Translations under genes and position numbers: made by a program | The notes under the pieces: model-generated | What the model was told of the DNA's origin: nothing | Databases searched by the model: none | The model's input: the letters and a program-made list of their open reading frames with translations, nothing else | DNA from: an uncultured Bacteroidales bacterium | GTDB taxonomy: Bacteria > Bacteroidota > Bacteroidia > Bacteroidales > Bacteroidaceae | Direction of reading: 5' to 3' | Length of the DNA stretch: 64,000 nt | Assembly: GCA_902763885.1 (NCBI GenBank) | Contig: CACWTU010000006.1 | Coordinates: 1-64,000, forward strand | Part shown: one piece after another, positions 26,655 through 35,208 of the stretch | Numbering within the stretch: the stretch's first letter is position 1 | How the letters are laid out: each line of letters opens with the position of its first letter

Positions 26655-27658
26655 ACCGGTTTCAGTAATGAGAATGAATAATGACGTCCCTCAACCACAT
26701 TGACCACCAGGATACCCTTGCTGCACTCCACCGGTTTACCCGATGCTGAGAGCACAGCCGGAACCTTCCCATTGCGTAAGCAGCTTGCAGCCGCATAGAA
26801 TCCCGTGGCCGATGATGAGAAGTTCACCCCGAACAGGTGCTTGTATCTTAATTGCGGAACACCCGGAAGCATGGCATCCAGGAATCTGTACCATGAATCG
26901 TTCTCACTGTTACCGCTCATGCCCGTCATGACAGCGTCTATGCCGTCATCGGTCATATCTGCAAGAACCTTACTGAGGGTATTCTCTGAAGGGGTATCAA
27001 ACAACTTTACACCCTCCAAGGTGCAGTATGCACTATCACCCTCTGACGCCAGAAGTACCGATACGGCAGCCTCACTGCATATCTCGCCCTCCTTTACGTG
27101 ACCGGCCTTGCGTACAAAGCCTGAGAACACAGGCGACATCTCATCGTGGCTGCCCACAAGAGCACTCCGTATCCTGCCTATACGGAACTGCATCCAGGCA
27201 TCATACAGGGCGCTGTCAAACGAGAAGCCCTTCTGTGAATATGTAGAGTTGTATCCATGACAATGGGTATGGATTCCAATCAGTGATGATGCCGTATTGT
27301 GTGTGGACTGCATGAACTGCGTGGGTTTGAGCAACTGCTCACCCTCACGCACAAGCGCATCCAGGAAAAGTTCCGTATTCTCAATGCTGCCGAATCCCGT
27401 ACCTGTTATAATAGCATCGGGATTATCAATTCCACCCTCATGTAATGCCGACAGTGATGTAGCCAGCGCACGCTTGAGAAGCTTGCCCATACGGCGTGCA
27501 TCGCCGGCCGATATGAACTGCTTGAAATCAGGATCAACGGCACGAACATAATCCTCATTATATGACAGAGGATTCTCCATCCACTCCTCCAGCAGCGGAG
27601 CCTGGATTGATATCTGCTTGGCAGACAAAATTTTAACAGACTTGTTTTCCATAATCAT
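26642..27658 (-). CDS. Ketosynthase-like chain-length-factor type protein (no catalytic Cys)
   Basis: Thiolase-fold protein of the Ketoacyl-synt_2 type, 338 residues. The N-terminal half is clear (DARRMGKLLKRALATSLSAL; IITGTGFGSIENTE; QSTHNTASSLIG). Where a ketosynthase carries its nucleophile, this protein reads YNSTYSQKGFSFDSAL, with no Cys. The two His residues of the C-terminal half are not in recognisable motifs either. It resembles the chain-length factors that pair with an active KS, and the next-upstream gene in the operon is exactly such a KS (27655, 4-nt overlap). ATG 27658 or 27652 are both possible starts. Confidence 0.82.
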   Translation of the reverse strand: MIMENKSVKILSAKQISIQAPLLEEWMENPLSYNEDYVRAVDPDFKQFISAGDARRMGKLLKRALATSLSALHEGGIDNPDAIITGTGFGSIENTELFLDALVREGEQLLKPTQFMQSTHNTASSLIGIHTHCHGYNSTYSQKGFSFDSALYDAWMQFRIGRIRSALVGSHDEMSPVFSGFVRKAGHVKEGEICSEAAVSVLLASEGDSAYCTLEGVKLFDTPSENTLSKVLADMTDDGIDAVMTGMSGNSENDSWYRFLDAMLPGVPQLRYKHLFGVNFSSSATGFYAAASCLRNGKVPAVLSASGKPVECSKGILVVNVVEGRHYSFSLLKPVCGR

Positions 27659-28854
27659 TCCACTGCCGATATTACCAATGATGAATCATTGCCGCCAAAA
27701 CCGAACGAGTTGCAAAGCACATGACGCAACCTGCAACCCTTATGCAGATCCATGTTAGGCACGATGCCTTTCTCCATAGGATGCTCAAAAGCGTAGTTCA
27801 CTGGTATGAAACCGTTCCTCAATGCCAGAATGCATATGACAGTCTCAATTGCTCCCGATGCACTTGTGGTATGACCTGTCATGGACTTGGTCGATGACAC
27901 CGGCGGCAGATCCTTGCCAAAGACACGCATCATAGCCTGGCTCTCACTCTCATCATTATTGGGAGTACCGGTGCCATGAGCGTTCACGTAATCTATATCC
28001 CCAGGCTTCAGGCCAGACTCCTTAAGAGCCTTTGTCATAGCCAGATATGCACCTTCGCCGTCAGGTGATGAGGCGGTCTGGTGGAAAGCGTCGCAGGCAT
28101 TGCCGTAACCAGAGAGACGCGCCAGGGCCTTGGCGTTTCTTGCTGCGGCATGACCGGCCTCCTCAAGCACCACAAAGGCTGCACCCTCACCCAGATTCAG
28201 TCCTGCACGTTCCGCATCAAACGGACGGCACTGGCTGTGATCCAGAATCATCAGTGAGTTGAAGCCGTTCAGGTGAAACTTGGTTATACACTCCGAACCT
28301 CCGGCTACAACGATATCGGCCTCACCCAGACGTATCATATCAGCCGCCATCTCAATGGCGTTTGCTGCCGATGAACATGCCGTGGATATGGTGGTTATCA
28401 TCTTGAAACGGCCAAACCTGTCAGCAATCATCTCGGAGCATGAACCGCAGTCATGGGTGCCGATGTAAGCGTTACGAGTGTCATTCTCAATGAAATCCAG
28501 GTAGTACTGCTCACTCTTGTCCATGCCGCCTACGGTAGTACCGTTCACAAAACCGCACTCCTTAAGCTCATCACGGCTTAATCCAGCCTTCCCAAGAGCC
28601 TCATGCAGGGCTATCATTCCCATCAGTGCCGTACGTGTGGTAGGAGTGCCGGGAGCTATGCCCATAAGGCGCTCCATCTCCTCATCGGACAGTTTGACCT
28701 CACCTACGGGAAACTCCGTATGCCCGGTCTTGAGATACTTGAGAGGCCCCACTCCGGTACGTACCTTGAGGAGCGAATCAAGAACCTGTCCGCAATCCTG
28801 GCCTATGGCACTTACTATGCCGCAGCCGGTTATCAGCACTGATCTGTCCTGCAT
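27655..28854 (-). CDS. Beta-ketoacyl-ACP synthase (FabF type, intact triad)
   Basis: Condensing enzyme, 399 residues, catalysing decarboxylative addition of malonyl-ACP to the growing chain. The triad is complete: STACSSAAN with Cys160, VNAHGTGTPNND with the first His, and STKSMTGHTTSASG with the second His and preceding Lys. The C-terminal NSFGFGGNDSSLV glycine block is present. It is followed by the Cys-less partner with a 4-nt overlap, suggesting a KS/chain-length-factor heterodimer as in type II polyketide systems. It begins immediately after the ACP stop codon. Confidence 0.93.
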   Translation of the reverse strand: MQDRSVLITGCGIVSAIGQDCGQVLDSLLKVRTGVGPLKYLKTGHTEFPVGEVKLSDEEMERLMGIAPGTPTTRTALMGMIALHEALGKAGLSRDELKECGFVNGTTVGGMDKSEQYYLDFIENDTRNAYIGTHDCGSCSEMIADRFGRFKMITTISTACSSAANAIEMAADMIRLGEADIVVAGGSECITKFHLNGFNSLMILDHSQCRPFDAERAGLNLGEGAAFVVLEEAGHAAARNAKALARLSGYGNACDAFHQTASSPDGEGAYLAMTKALKESGLKPGDIDYVNAHGTGTPNNDESESQAMMRVFGKDLPPVSSTKSMTGHTTSASGAIETVICILALRNGFIPVNYAFEHPMEKGIVPNMDLHKGCRLRHVLCNSFGFGGNDSSLVISAVE

Positions 28855-29112
28855 TTATCTGGTGCGGTTTTTCTGAATGTAATCAGCCATCACATTGATG
28901 GACTTGAATATCTCCTTACCCTTGGCAGGATCCTGCAGCTTGATGCCATAGTTCTTCTCCATGAGCACTATAAGCTCAAGGGCATCAATTGAATCAAGGC
29001 CCAAACCTTCACCGAACAGAGGAGCGTCATTGTCAATCTCCTCAGGTTTGATGTCTTCAAGATTAAGAACCTCAATAATCTCCTGCTTCAGCTTAAGAAT
29101 CATCTCTTCCAT
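28855..29112 (-). CDS. Acyl carrier protein 1 of the polyene operon
   Basis: 85-residue ACP. The phosphopantetheine site is GLGLDSIDALEL with Ser41. The four-helix pattern and acidic helix II (IDALELIVLMEKNYG) are normal. It is encoded directly between two ketosynthase-fold genes (4-nt and 0-nt gaps), and probably carries the growing polyene chain. Confidence 0.93.
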   Translation of the reverse strand: MEEMILKLKQEIIEVLNLEDIKPEEIDNDAPLFGEGLGLDSIDALELIVLMEKNYGIKLQDPAKGKEIFKSINVMADYIQKNRTR

Positions 29113-29116
29113 AATA

Positions 29117-29755
29117 TCACTTATTGTTTAAAATGTTAATCATCCGTTTAAGTTGTCCCTCTATCCAGCCGGTATCGGCAGCATCCTCTCTGAGCACTAC
29201 CGTCATGAAAGCCTGGAAATCATCGTTTCGTGAGCTGTCCACCCATCCTGCAAGAATGCTGTCAGTTACCTGATCCTGAAAAGCGCAGGCCAGATGGAAG
29301 GCCATCTGAGCAGCATCAGGAGCCTCTGTAACGTAGAAAGATGTCTCTCCGCGCCAATGGTTGCGGATAGCTATCTCACCTGTTACGATGTTAGGCAGGG
29401 TATATACGAAAAGTGCCGGGCTGGGATAATAATTATCCTTGTCCTGAATTGTCTCCTGATAGTTTCTGTCAGCGCATAGTGACGCCGTTGCGCCGAATAG
29501 CACTATTGCACGCCCTTGTGCAAACTCTTCGCTTCCAAGCCGATGCTCACCAAGCTCTTTAATCAGCAATTCCGAGGCCACGAAACCGGCTTTGCTCAGA
29601 GTGTCCATCTTGAAGAATTTTGGCCAATCGGCAATATGGTTACGGTACAGTTCCGTAAGCAGCGCGTTCCCTGAAGCCTCATGCTCCAGTTCACGGCCGT
29701 TCACAGAGACATATCCCTGATTCAGCACTACATAATCAAGTTCTCTCCTCTCCAT
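29117..29755 (-). CDS. Degenerate half-length ketosynthase-like protein
   Basis: 212 residues resembling only the N-terminal half of a ketosynthase: a FFKMDTLSKAGFVASELLIKE helix, then AIVLFGATASLCADRNYQET, which matches the IVxGT..G strand-turn region, and PALFVYTLPNIVTGEIAIRNHWRGETSFY, which matches the region before the nucleophile. The Cys is absent (RNHWRGETSFYV), and there are no His motifs. It is an intact frame between an ACP and an active KS (4- and 2-nt gaps), so it is not obviously a pseudogene. It may be a structural partner of the KS encoded just upstream. Confidence 0.7.
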   Translation of the reverse strand: MERRELDYVVLNQGYVSVNGRELEHEASGNALLTELYRNHIADWPKFFKMDTLSKAGFVASELLIKELGEHRLGSEEFAQGRAIVLFGATASLCADRNYQETIQDKDNYYPSPALFVYTLPNIVTGEIAIRNHWRGETSFYVTEAPDAAQMAFHLACAFQDQVTDSILAGWVDSSRNDDFQAFMTVVLREDAADTGWIEGQLKRMINILNNK

Positions 29756-29757
29756 AT

Positions 29758-30912
29758 CTACTCCACGAATCTGTACAACAGTGCGGCATTGCTTCCGCCG
29801 AATCCTGAAAGCAGCTTGATGAACTCACTGCCCTTACACTCTCTTATCTCACTGCTCACGCTTACCGGATAGGTCACACCCTGTTCATGGTAACCACGTG
29901 TGGCGAGCACCGTATTGTCACGCACCGCATACATGGAGAGAATGCTCTCCATTATGCCAGCAGCCCCCATGGTATGACCGTAATAACCCTTGAGTCCGGT
30001 TACAGGAACGTCAATAAGGCCGGCACGGTATAGCGCAATTGATTCCATCTCATCATTATAGGCTGTGGCTGTACCGTGTACGTTCACGAATGCCAGTTCA
30101 TCACGGCGGCACTCCTTAAGCACCTCCATAAGAGCCAGATAACTGCCCTCACCTGTACGTGACGGCCCTGAAATATGGTTGGCGTCATTCCTGATGGCAC
30201 CACATACAAGTTCCCAACCGCCTTTTATCTCATCCGATGCCTCCAACACCACGGTAGCGGCACATTCGCCAAGGTTCAGCCCCCTACGGTCCTTGTCAAA
30301 CGGACGGCAAGGCTCATCGGATATGGCCTTGAATGAAAGGAATCCCGATATGATGAACGGCGACTGCTCATCGGCCCCTATCACTACAGCGTAATCATAA
30401 AGTCCGCTGCGCAGGGCACGCATAGCCTCTATCTGGGCACATACTCCTGATATGCAGGCGTTGCATACCACAAGAGGAGCGTTAGGATTGCCAAAGAACA
30501 GTGACACCTCACGGGCCGCCTTGGCTAATAATACACGCTCATCGGGCACACCCTCCTGGGGCTGACCCAAAAGTGATGTATTGCCCTTAGTGGTGGAAAC
30601 TATAAACAGCACCCTCTCTGATGAAGCATCAATGCCAGACTCTCTTACCGCCTGAACGGATGAACAGAGCAGGAACTTCTCAAAGAAAGTGTAGTTACCT
30701 TTTATGCCCAGTTTAACGCACAGGGCGTCAATAATCCCGCGGTCCACACGTGACAGCACAAAAGGCGTACTTATGTTACCCATAGACTCATAACGTGCCA
30801 GACCTGTCTTTCCGGCCTTTACACTGTCATAATTGGAACGAGAATCCTGCCCCAACGGTGACACCACGTTATCAGCTATGCATCTTATCACTCGAGCCAT
30901 CTCTTCTTCCAC
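29758..30912 (-). CDS. Beta-ketoacyl-ACP synthase 2 of the operon (intact triad)
   Basis: 384-residue condensing enzyme. The triad is intact: VVCNACISGVCAQ with Cys153, VNVHGTATAYND with His, and LKGYYGHTMGAAG with the second His. The LSGFGGSNAALLY C-terminal loop is present. The N-terminus allows MEEEMARV (30912) or MARVIRC (30900); both overlap the thioesterase gene. It is shorter than FabF by about 25 residues. With the half-length KS-like protein two bases downstream, it may form a second heterodimeric condensing unit. Confidence 0.9.
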   Translation of the reverse strand: MEEEMARVIRCIADNVVSPLGQDSRSNYDSVKAGKTGLARYESMGNISTPFVLSRVDRGIIDALCVKLGIKGNYTFFEKFLLCSSVQAVRESGIDASSERVLFIVSTTKGNTSLLGQPQEGVPDERVLLAKAAREVSLFFGNPNAPLVVCNACISGVCAQIEAMRALRSGLYDYAVVIGADEQSPFIISGFLSFKAISDEPCRPFDKDRRGLNLGECAATVVLEASDEIKGGWELVCGAIRNDANHISGPSRTGEGSYLALMEVLKECRRDELAFVNVHGTATAYNDEMESIALYRAGLIDVPVTGLKGYYGHTMGAAGIMESILSMYAVRDNTVLATRGYHEQGVTYPVSVSSEIRECKGSEFIKLLSGFGGSNAALLYRFVE

Positions 30913-31304
30913 TCCTCATAGAAATCCGGATTGGCCCATACCAACTGGTAGTTCAGATCCATGAACACCTGTACTGAATGGCCCGTGGCAAGCACATCAC
31001 CGTTCTCCGGATTAGTTATCTCATAATCGAACACTATCTTGGCTGCGTCAACAGGCTTATAGGTGATGGTTATCTCCGGTTTCATATCATATGTGATGGG
31101 ACTCTTGTACTTGAATGACAGGTCCACTAACGGAGCATAAAAGCCGTTGCCGAAAATATCAAGATAGGCCAGCCCGTACTTCTTGCCGAATGCCTCACGG
31201 GCATCTTCAAAATACATGACGTATGACCCATGCCATACAATGTTCATTGAATCCACCTCACTGAAGCGGATCTTAAGAGGTACGGTTGCTTTAAGTTCTT
31301 TCAT
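30888..31304 (-). CDS. Acyl thioesterase (4-hydroxybenzoyl-CoA thioesterase fold)
   Basis: 138-residue hot-dog thioesterase. KIRFSEVDSMNIVWHGSYVMYFEDAR matches the YbgC/4-HBT signature, with the catalytic Asp at position 18 (VDSMNIVWH; Asp18, His25) and the long central helix after it. It would release or proof-read acyl groups from ACP or CoA. A YbgC-like thioesterase is a usual member of aryl polyene clusters. It lies 13 nt after the dehydratase and overlaps the following KS. Confidence 0.87.
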   Translation of the reverse strand: MKELKATVPLKIRFSEVDSMNIVWHGSYVMYFEDAREAFGKKYGLAYLDIFGNGFYAPLVDLSFKYKSPITYDMKPEITITYKPVDAAKIVFDYEITNPENGDVLATGHSVQVFMDLNYQLVWANPDFYEEWKKRWLE

Positions 31305-31317
31305 ATCAATTCTTTTA

Positions 31318-31758
31318 TCAGTCCTGCAGTGCTATCTTAAGGTCGGTCTCCGCTATCACCTCATCTGCAACCGTAACGGTAGCATGAACCAGAGTCACAT
31401 TAAATACCTCCTGCACCACATCTATCGTTGTTGTCAGCACCTCACCCACCAGCGGAGTACGCACCACGCTGAATCCTGTTATGGCGCCAATCACCCCTAT
31501 CTTCACTCTGCCACCCGATGAATGACTGATGTATCCCATCCTGGCGGCACAAGTCTGGGCAATGTTCTCATTAATCCCTGCCACTGACAGATGTCCGTCA
31601 TCGGCAAAAATATTGTCAGCCCTGACCTGAAGCGTTGTTACAGTACGGACCGGATCATAATGAATAAGCCTGTCTATCATCACAAACGGCTCCTGCTGCG
31701 GCAGAAGCGTGTGTACATCTATTTTTTCAAACTCATTCATCATCCTTCCAGAAATCAT
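31318..31758 (-). CDS. Hot-dog dehydratase 2 (FabA/FabZ-like)
   Basis: About 140 residues. LLPQQEPFVMIDRLIHYDP is the FabZ/ApeI-like opening, and FADDGHLSVAGINENIAQTCAA holds the catalytic pair His56 (GHL) and Glu64 (INENIAQ). The usual HFPGxPxxPG is thus replaced by a DDGHLSVAGI variant, as in the dehydratases of aryl polyene clusters. Three possible starts exist (31758, 31743, 31740). MNEFEKIDVH at 31740 gives a short overlap with the acyltransferase stop at 31733 and is preferred. With the 25303 gene, the operon has two dehydratases. Confidence 0.85.
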   Translation of the reverse strand: MISGRMMNEFEKIDVHTLLPQQEPFVMIDRLIHYDPVRTVTTLQVRADNIFADDGHLSVAGINENIAQTCAARMGYISHSSGGRVKIGVIGAITGFSVVRTPLVGEVLTTTIDVVQEVFNVTLVHATVTVADEVIAETDLKIALQD

Positions 31759-32653
31759 AGTAGTTGAACCACTGTGTAGGATACATCCTCACCACATTCT
31801 CCAGTTCAGAAGCAAACTTTTTAGCCATATCAGCCATTCTGGCCCTTATAGGGAGAGATTCATCCTGTTCTATATCTCTCACATAGACCCTGTAACGGCC
31901 TTTGTAACGCATGGAAAACACTGCCAGCATAGGCACCTCCTTCTGCACGGCAAGAGCAAACGGCCCCATGGGGAAACTGGCTTCCTTGCCCAGGAACATG
32001 CACTTGATGGCCTTTGACGAACCGAACAGACGGTCACCGGTCATGCTCACTATCTCGCCCCTATCTATTGCCGCATTCATGTTGAATATATGCGACATGC
32101 TCTCATCAACCTCAATCAGATTCACGTTGTGCATGGCCAGAATCTTGCGTCTGAAATCCATCATCACCTTGCTCTCACCTCCGTAGAACAGGCCGTTTAT
32201 CTTCTTGGTAGTCGATGTCAGACCGTATCCCACCATCTCATAGTTTCCGGCATGTGAGCTCAGCTGTACAAATCCGCGCTCACCGTGTACCAGCTCCATG
32301 AAACGTTCGTTGCCATCCAGCTCAAAACGGAACTTCTTGCCGGCATAGGCGGCATATCGGTCTATAATGACCTGACCGAACCTGAAGTGGTTGGCATAAA
32401 CCTTGAGGAATGACTTTATCCGGCCCAGATGGAAACGTTGTCTGAAAAATCTGTAGGTTGCCAGATAACTGTCGTGATGAAAGATCATGTAAAAGGGCAC
32501 CACAATTGCCATGAAACAATAGATGATGCGCCTGTCTATCACCTTCATAAGGACCACCAGTGAACGTATCATCCAAGGCAGTCCGTCAGTCCTCCCCTTC
32601 CACTCTGCAGGTTTACCCCCTTTCTTAGCCAAGTTTGCTCTCCAAATAGTCAC
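31733..32653 (-). CDS. LpxL/HtrB-like acyltransferase
   Basis: Lipid A late-acyltransferase family, about 300 residues; in this cluster it probably attaches an acyl or polyene group to a lipid acceptor at the inner membrane. One N-terminal membrane helix (IIYCFMAIVVPFYMIF) precedes QLSSHAGNYEMVG, the HX4E catalytic motif (His134, Glu139). SMTGDRLFG and FPMGPFALAVQKEVPML are later family blocks. The track start (32653) overlaps the ACP by 29 nt. A TTG at 32632 giving (M)AKKGGKPAEWKGRTDG would agree better with relatives and leave an 8-nt overlap. Confidence 0.87.
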   Translation of the reverse strand: MTIWRANLAKKGGKPAEWKGRTDGLPWMIRSLVVLMKVIDRRIIYCFMAIVVPFYMIFHHDSYLATYRFFRQRFHLGRIKSFLKVYANHFRFGQVIIDRYAAYAGKKFRFELDGNERFMELVHGERGFVQLSSHAGNYEMVGYGLTSTTKKINGLFYGGESKVMMDFRRKILAMHNVNLIEVDESMSHIFNMNAAIDRGEIVSMTGDRLFGSSKAIKCMFLGKEASFPMGPFALAVQKEVPMLAVFSMRYKGRYRVYVRDIEQDESLPIRARMADMAKKFASELENVVRMYPTQWFNYYDFWKDDE

Positions 32654-32867
32654 AGAACGCGCTGAAGGTCTTCACTCCAGCCATCTCCTCACTCTTGATC
32701 TTGACTCCGAATGTCTTCTCAACAATCACTACAATGTCAATGAAATCCAGGCTGTCTATGCCCAGATCCTGCTTGAGAAGTGCATCGGGTTTGATCTTTT
32801 CCTCATCAATTTCAAGATCCTCAATCATGAAATTCCTGACTTTGGCTTCAATCTCCTTTCTATCCAT
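32625..32867 (-). CDS. Acyl carrier protein 2 of the polyene operon
   Basis: 80-residue ACP with a phosphopantetheine site at DLGIDSLDFIDI (Ser39). It differs markedly from ACP 1, so the two probably serve different steps, for example starter loading versus elongation. It lies 15 nt after the methyltransferase, the longest gap in the operon, and its stop lies within the 5' end of the acyltransferase gene. Confidence 0.93.
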   Translation of the reverse strand: MDRKEIEAKVRNFMIEDLEIDEEKIKPDALLKQDLGIDSLDFIDIVVIVEKTFGVKIKSEEMAGVKTFSAFCDYLESKLG

Positions 32868-32882
32868 ATATTACTTGTTTGA

Positions 32883-33986
32883 TTATTTCAGTTCACATAC
32901 CATAATGCTGTGTCCACCCTGCCCCAGATTGTCATGGATGCATTCCACCTTCATGCCGGCCTGCTCAACCAGATGCTCCATGCACTCTGAATGGTACATC
33001 TTGCTGTTACCGTTGGCAATGGCGGTAAAGTATAGGCTGGTCATGGTCAGGCACAATGCGCCCGGCTCAAATTTCTGGCGGTCCCAGAATGTCTCCATTA
33101 TGTAAAGGCGTGTATCCTTGTCCATTGCCTCCGATGCACGCGTAAGTATGCTCAGTATCTCATCCTCAGCAAAGCAGTCCAGGAACTGACTCATCCAGAT
33201 AGCGTCAAAATGACGTCCCAATGGGAACTTCTGTGTACGGTCCAGCAGGTTTATTCCGAACCCTTCTATACGGTCGGCACCCTTCTTGCCAGCGGTCTGC
33301 CGGCGCATCATCTCAAGCTGCTGCGGCAGGTCCATGATGGTGACCTTTACCTTGTCATTGTAATCCACGCAACGCATGGCCCATCGGCCGGTATTACCAC
33401 CCACATCAATCAGGGATTCAGTGTTACCGCCATCAAATACTATTTTAAGAGCCTCATCAAATGAATGGTCTGAGTAGAAATGGTCAAATCCGAACCAGCT
33501 TTTCTGAACCTGCTCCGGCAGTTGTGACAGGCCTTCATATACCGTTGGCCAACTGCCGAAATGCTCCAGACCTGCGGGACGACCCTCCTTTAGTGACTCC
33601 TCCAGTTTGAACCAGCCCTCATAGTTCACGTCATGGTTAAAGTCTATGTTGACACGCGTGATTGGATTGGTAAGCAGGAACCAGCCTGTCTTGGAGAGTC
33701 TGAAACGGTCCGTTTCCGGATCCAGGAGTACTGTTCCAATGGAGAGTGAACCTTCCGTGAGCACCTTAACGGCATAAAGTGAAAGCTTTGTCTTATCGGC
33801 AATCTCCTGCTGTGTGAGTCCATCCACATTATCACGCAAAAGGTCCAGGATTCCGAACTTTATCATCAGACGTGAAGTCTGGAATACTATCGGGCCCCAT
33901 GCAATGAACTCAGCCAGACGCTGTGCGTCACGGGCGCTCAGGTGCTCTTTTGTGTAAGCCTCCTTCAAGGCTGGTGACAGATTCAT
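32883..33986 (-). CDS. SAM-dependent O-methyltransferase (acetylserotonin OMT family)
   Basis: 367 residues. The N-terminal winged-helix dimerisation domain (LTQQEIADKTKLSLYAVKVLTEG) is typical of plant and polyketide O-methyltransferases. The SAM-binding motif I is SLIDVGGNTGRWAM (near residue 195), followed by VTIMDLPQQLEMM and a catalytic-region segment (MSQFLDCFAEDE). The usual catalytic His after motif IV is replaced in the M-S-Q-F-L-D-C-F stretch, so its mechanism or acceptor may differ. It would suit methylation of a phenolic aryl head group. It overlaps the upstream KS by 4 nt. Confidence 0.85.
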   Translation of the reverse strand: MNLSPALKEAYTKEHLSARDAQRLAEFIAWGPIVFQTSRLMIKFGILDLLRDNVDGLTQQEIADKTKLSLYAVKVLTEGSLSIGTVLLDPETDRFRLSKTGWFLLTNPITRVNIDFNHDVNYEGWFKLEESLKEGRPAGLEHFGSWPTVYEGLSQLPEQVQKSWFGFDHFYSDHSFDEALKIVFDGGNTESLIDVGGNTGRWAMRCVDYNDKVKVTIMDLPQQLEMMRRQTAGKKGADRIEGFGINLLDRTQKFPLGRHFDAIWMSQFLDCFAEDEILSILTRASEAMDKDTRLYIMETFWDRQKFEPGALCLTMTSLYFTAIANGNSKMYHSECMEHLVEQAGMKVECIHDNLGQGGHSIMVCELK

Positions 33987-35203
33987 ATCTTCTTTATTAC
34001 AAGTGCACTGTTTGTTCCTCCAAATCCAAAGGAGTTTGACAGTATTGTCCTTAATTCAGTCTGTTTGGTCTCAGCTGCAATCTTGAGCTTGGCAGAATAT
34101 TCATCCGGATTCTCAAAATTGATGTTGGGTGCCACAAAACCGTTGTTGAGCATAAGTGTGCAATAGACGGCTTCACTTGCACCAGCCATCCAGCACTCAT
34201 GTCCGGTCATTGACTTGGTTGAGCTTATCCACGCCTTGCGTCCCTCAAACAGACGGGCCAGAGCGACGGCCTCAAACATGTCACCCTGAGGAGTAGATGT
34301 GGCATGAGCGTTTATATAGTCTATGTCATCGGGCTGTACACCGGCCTGTTTCAGAGCACGGCTCATTGCCAGAAATGATGCATCGGAATTGGGTTGTGAT
34401 ATGCCTCCGGTGCCATTTGATGAGAATCCGTAACCTGCCACCTCTGCCAGTATAGTGGCACCGCGCTTTACAGCATGGTCATAATCCTCAAGCACCAGAG
34501 CCGCAGCTCCGCCGCTGGGCACCAGTCCGTCACGGTCACGGTCAAACGGGCGGGACGCTTTCTGAGGCTCGTCCATACGGACAGAGAAAGCAGACAGTGC
34601 ATCAAAAGAAGCCATGGAGAGATAGTTGGTCTCCTGGGCTCCTCCGCACAGAACCATATCCTGCAAACCCTGCTGTATCATCATGAAACCTAATCCTATG
34701 GCGTGTGAACCGCTGGCACAGGCTGCACTCAGCGTAAAGTTGACACCGCGCAGATGGAATATGGTACTCATGTTCATGTTTACGGTTGAGTTCATGGACT
34801 GGAAAATAAGACCGGATCCAAGCATTGCCGTATCCTTATACTCCTCCATGATACGATTGGTCTCTATGACCGGTTTGGCCGATGAGTCATTACCGAATAT
34901 CACTCCCACCTCATTGTTGAGCAGATAATCATCATCTATGCCCGCACTGGCAAATGCATCACGGGATGCCATGTAGGCAAATTCAGCCTCCTCACTCATA
35001 CCGGCACGCAGGCGGCGGTCAAGCACGCCTTTAAGCACGGGTGTCGGTACTATTCCCGTAAGGGCTGACCTGTAGCCGTATTCCTTACGTACAGGATCAA
35101 CACCTATCCCGGACTTACCCTCAAACAATGAGCTGCGAACCTCATCAAGACTCTGACCGAGGCAACTCCATATTCCCATGCCTGTTATTACAACTCTTCC
35201 CAT
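33983..35203 (-). CDS. Beta-ketoacyl-ACP synthase 3 of the operon (FabB/F type)
   Basis: 406 residues, with the highest similarity of the set to housekeeping FabB/F. The triad is TLSAACASGSHAIG with Cys162, INAHATSTPQGD with His, and STKSMTGHECWMAGAS with His. The C-terminal LSNSFGFGGTNSALV is present. Gly in HGTGT is replaced by HATST, as often in FabB-type enzymes. It follows the ketoreductase by 5 nt. No FabH-like (DarB-type) synthase is found in the operon, so chain initiation must use one of these FabF-type enzymes or a gene elsewhere. Confidence 0.93.
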   Translation of the reverse strand: MGRVVITGMGIWSCLGQSLDEVRSSLFEGKSGIGVDPVRKEYGYRSALTGIVPTPVLKGVLDRRLRAGMSEEAEFAYMASRDAFASAGIDDDYLLNNEVGVIFGNDSSAKPVIETNRIMEEYKDTAMLGSGLIFQSMNSTVNMNMSTIFHLRGVNFTLSAACASGSHAIGLGFMMIQQGLQDMVLCGGAQETNYLSMASFDALSAFSVRMDEPQKASRPFDRDRDGLVPSGGAAALVLEDYDHAVKRGATILAEVAGYGFSSNGTGGISQPNSDASFLAMSRALKQAGVQPDDIDYINAHATSTPQGDMFEAVALARLFEGRKAWISSTKSMTGHECWMAGASEAVYCTLMLNNGFVAPNINFENPDEYSAKLKIAAETKQTELRTILSNSFGFGGTNSALVIKKI

Positions 35204-35208
35204 TCAAA

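Noticed and set aside
29117-29755. Half-length ketosynthase-like gene as a pseudogene
   Set aside because: The frame is intact, tightly packed (2- and 4-nt gaps) and codon use matches its neighbours, so a retained structural role is more likely.
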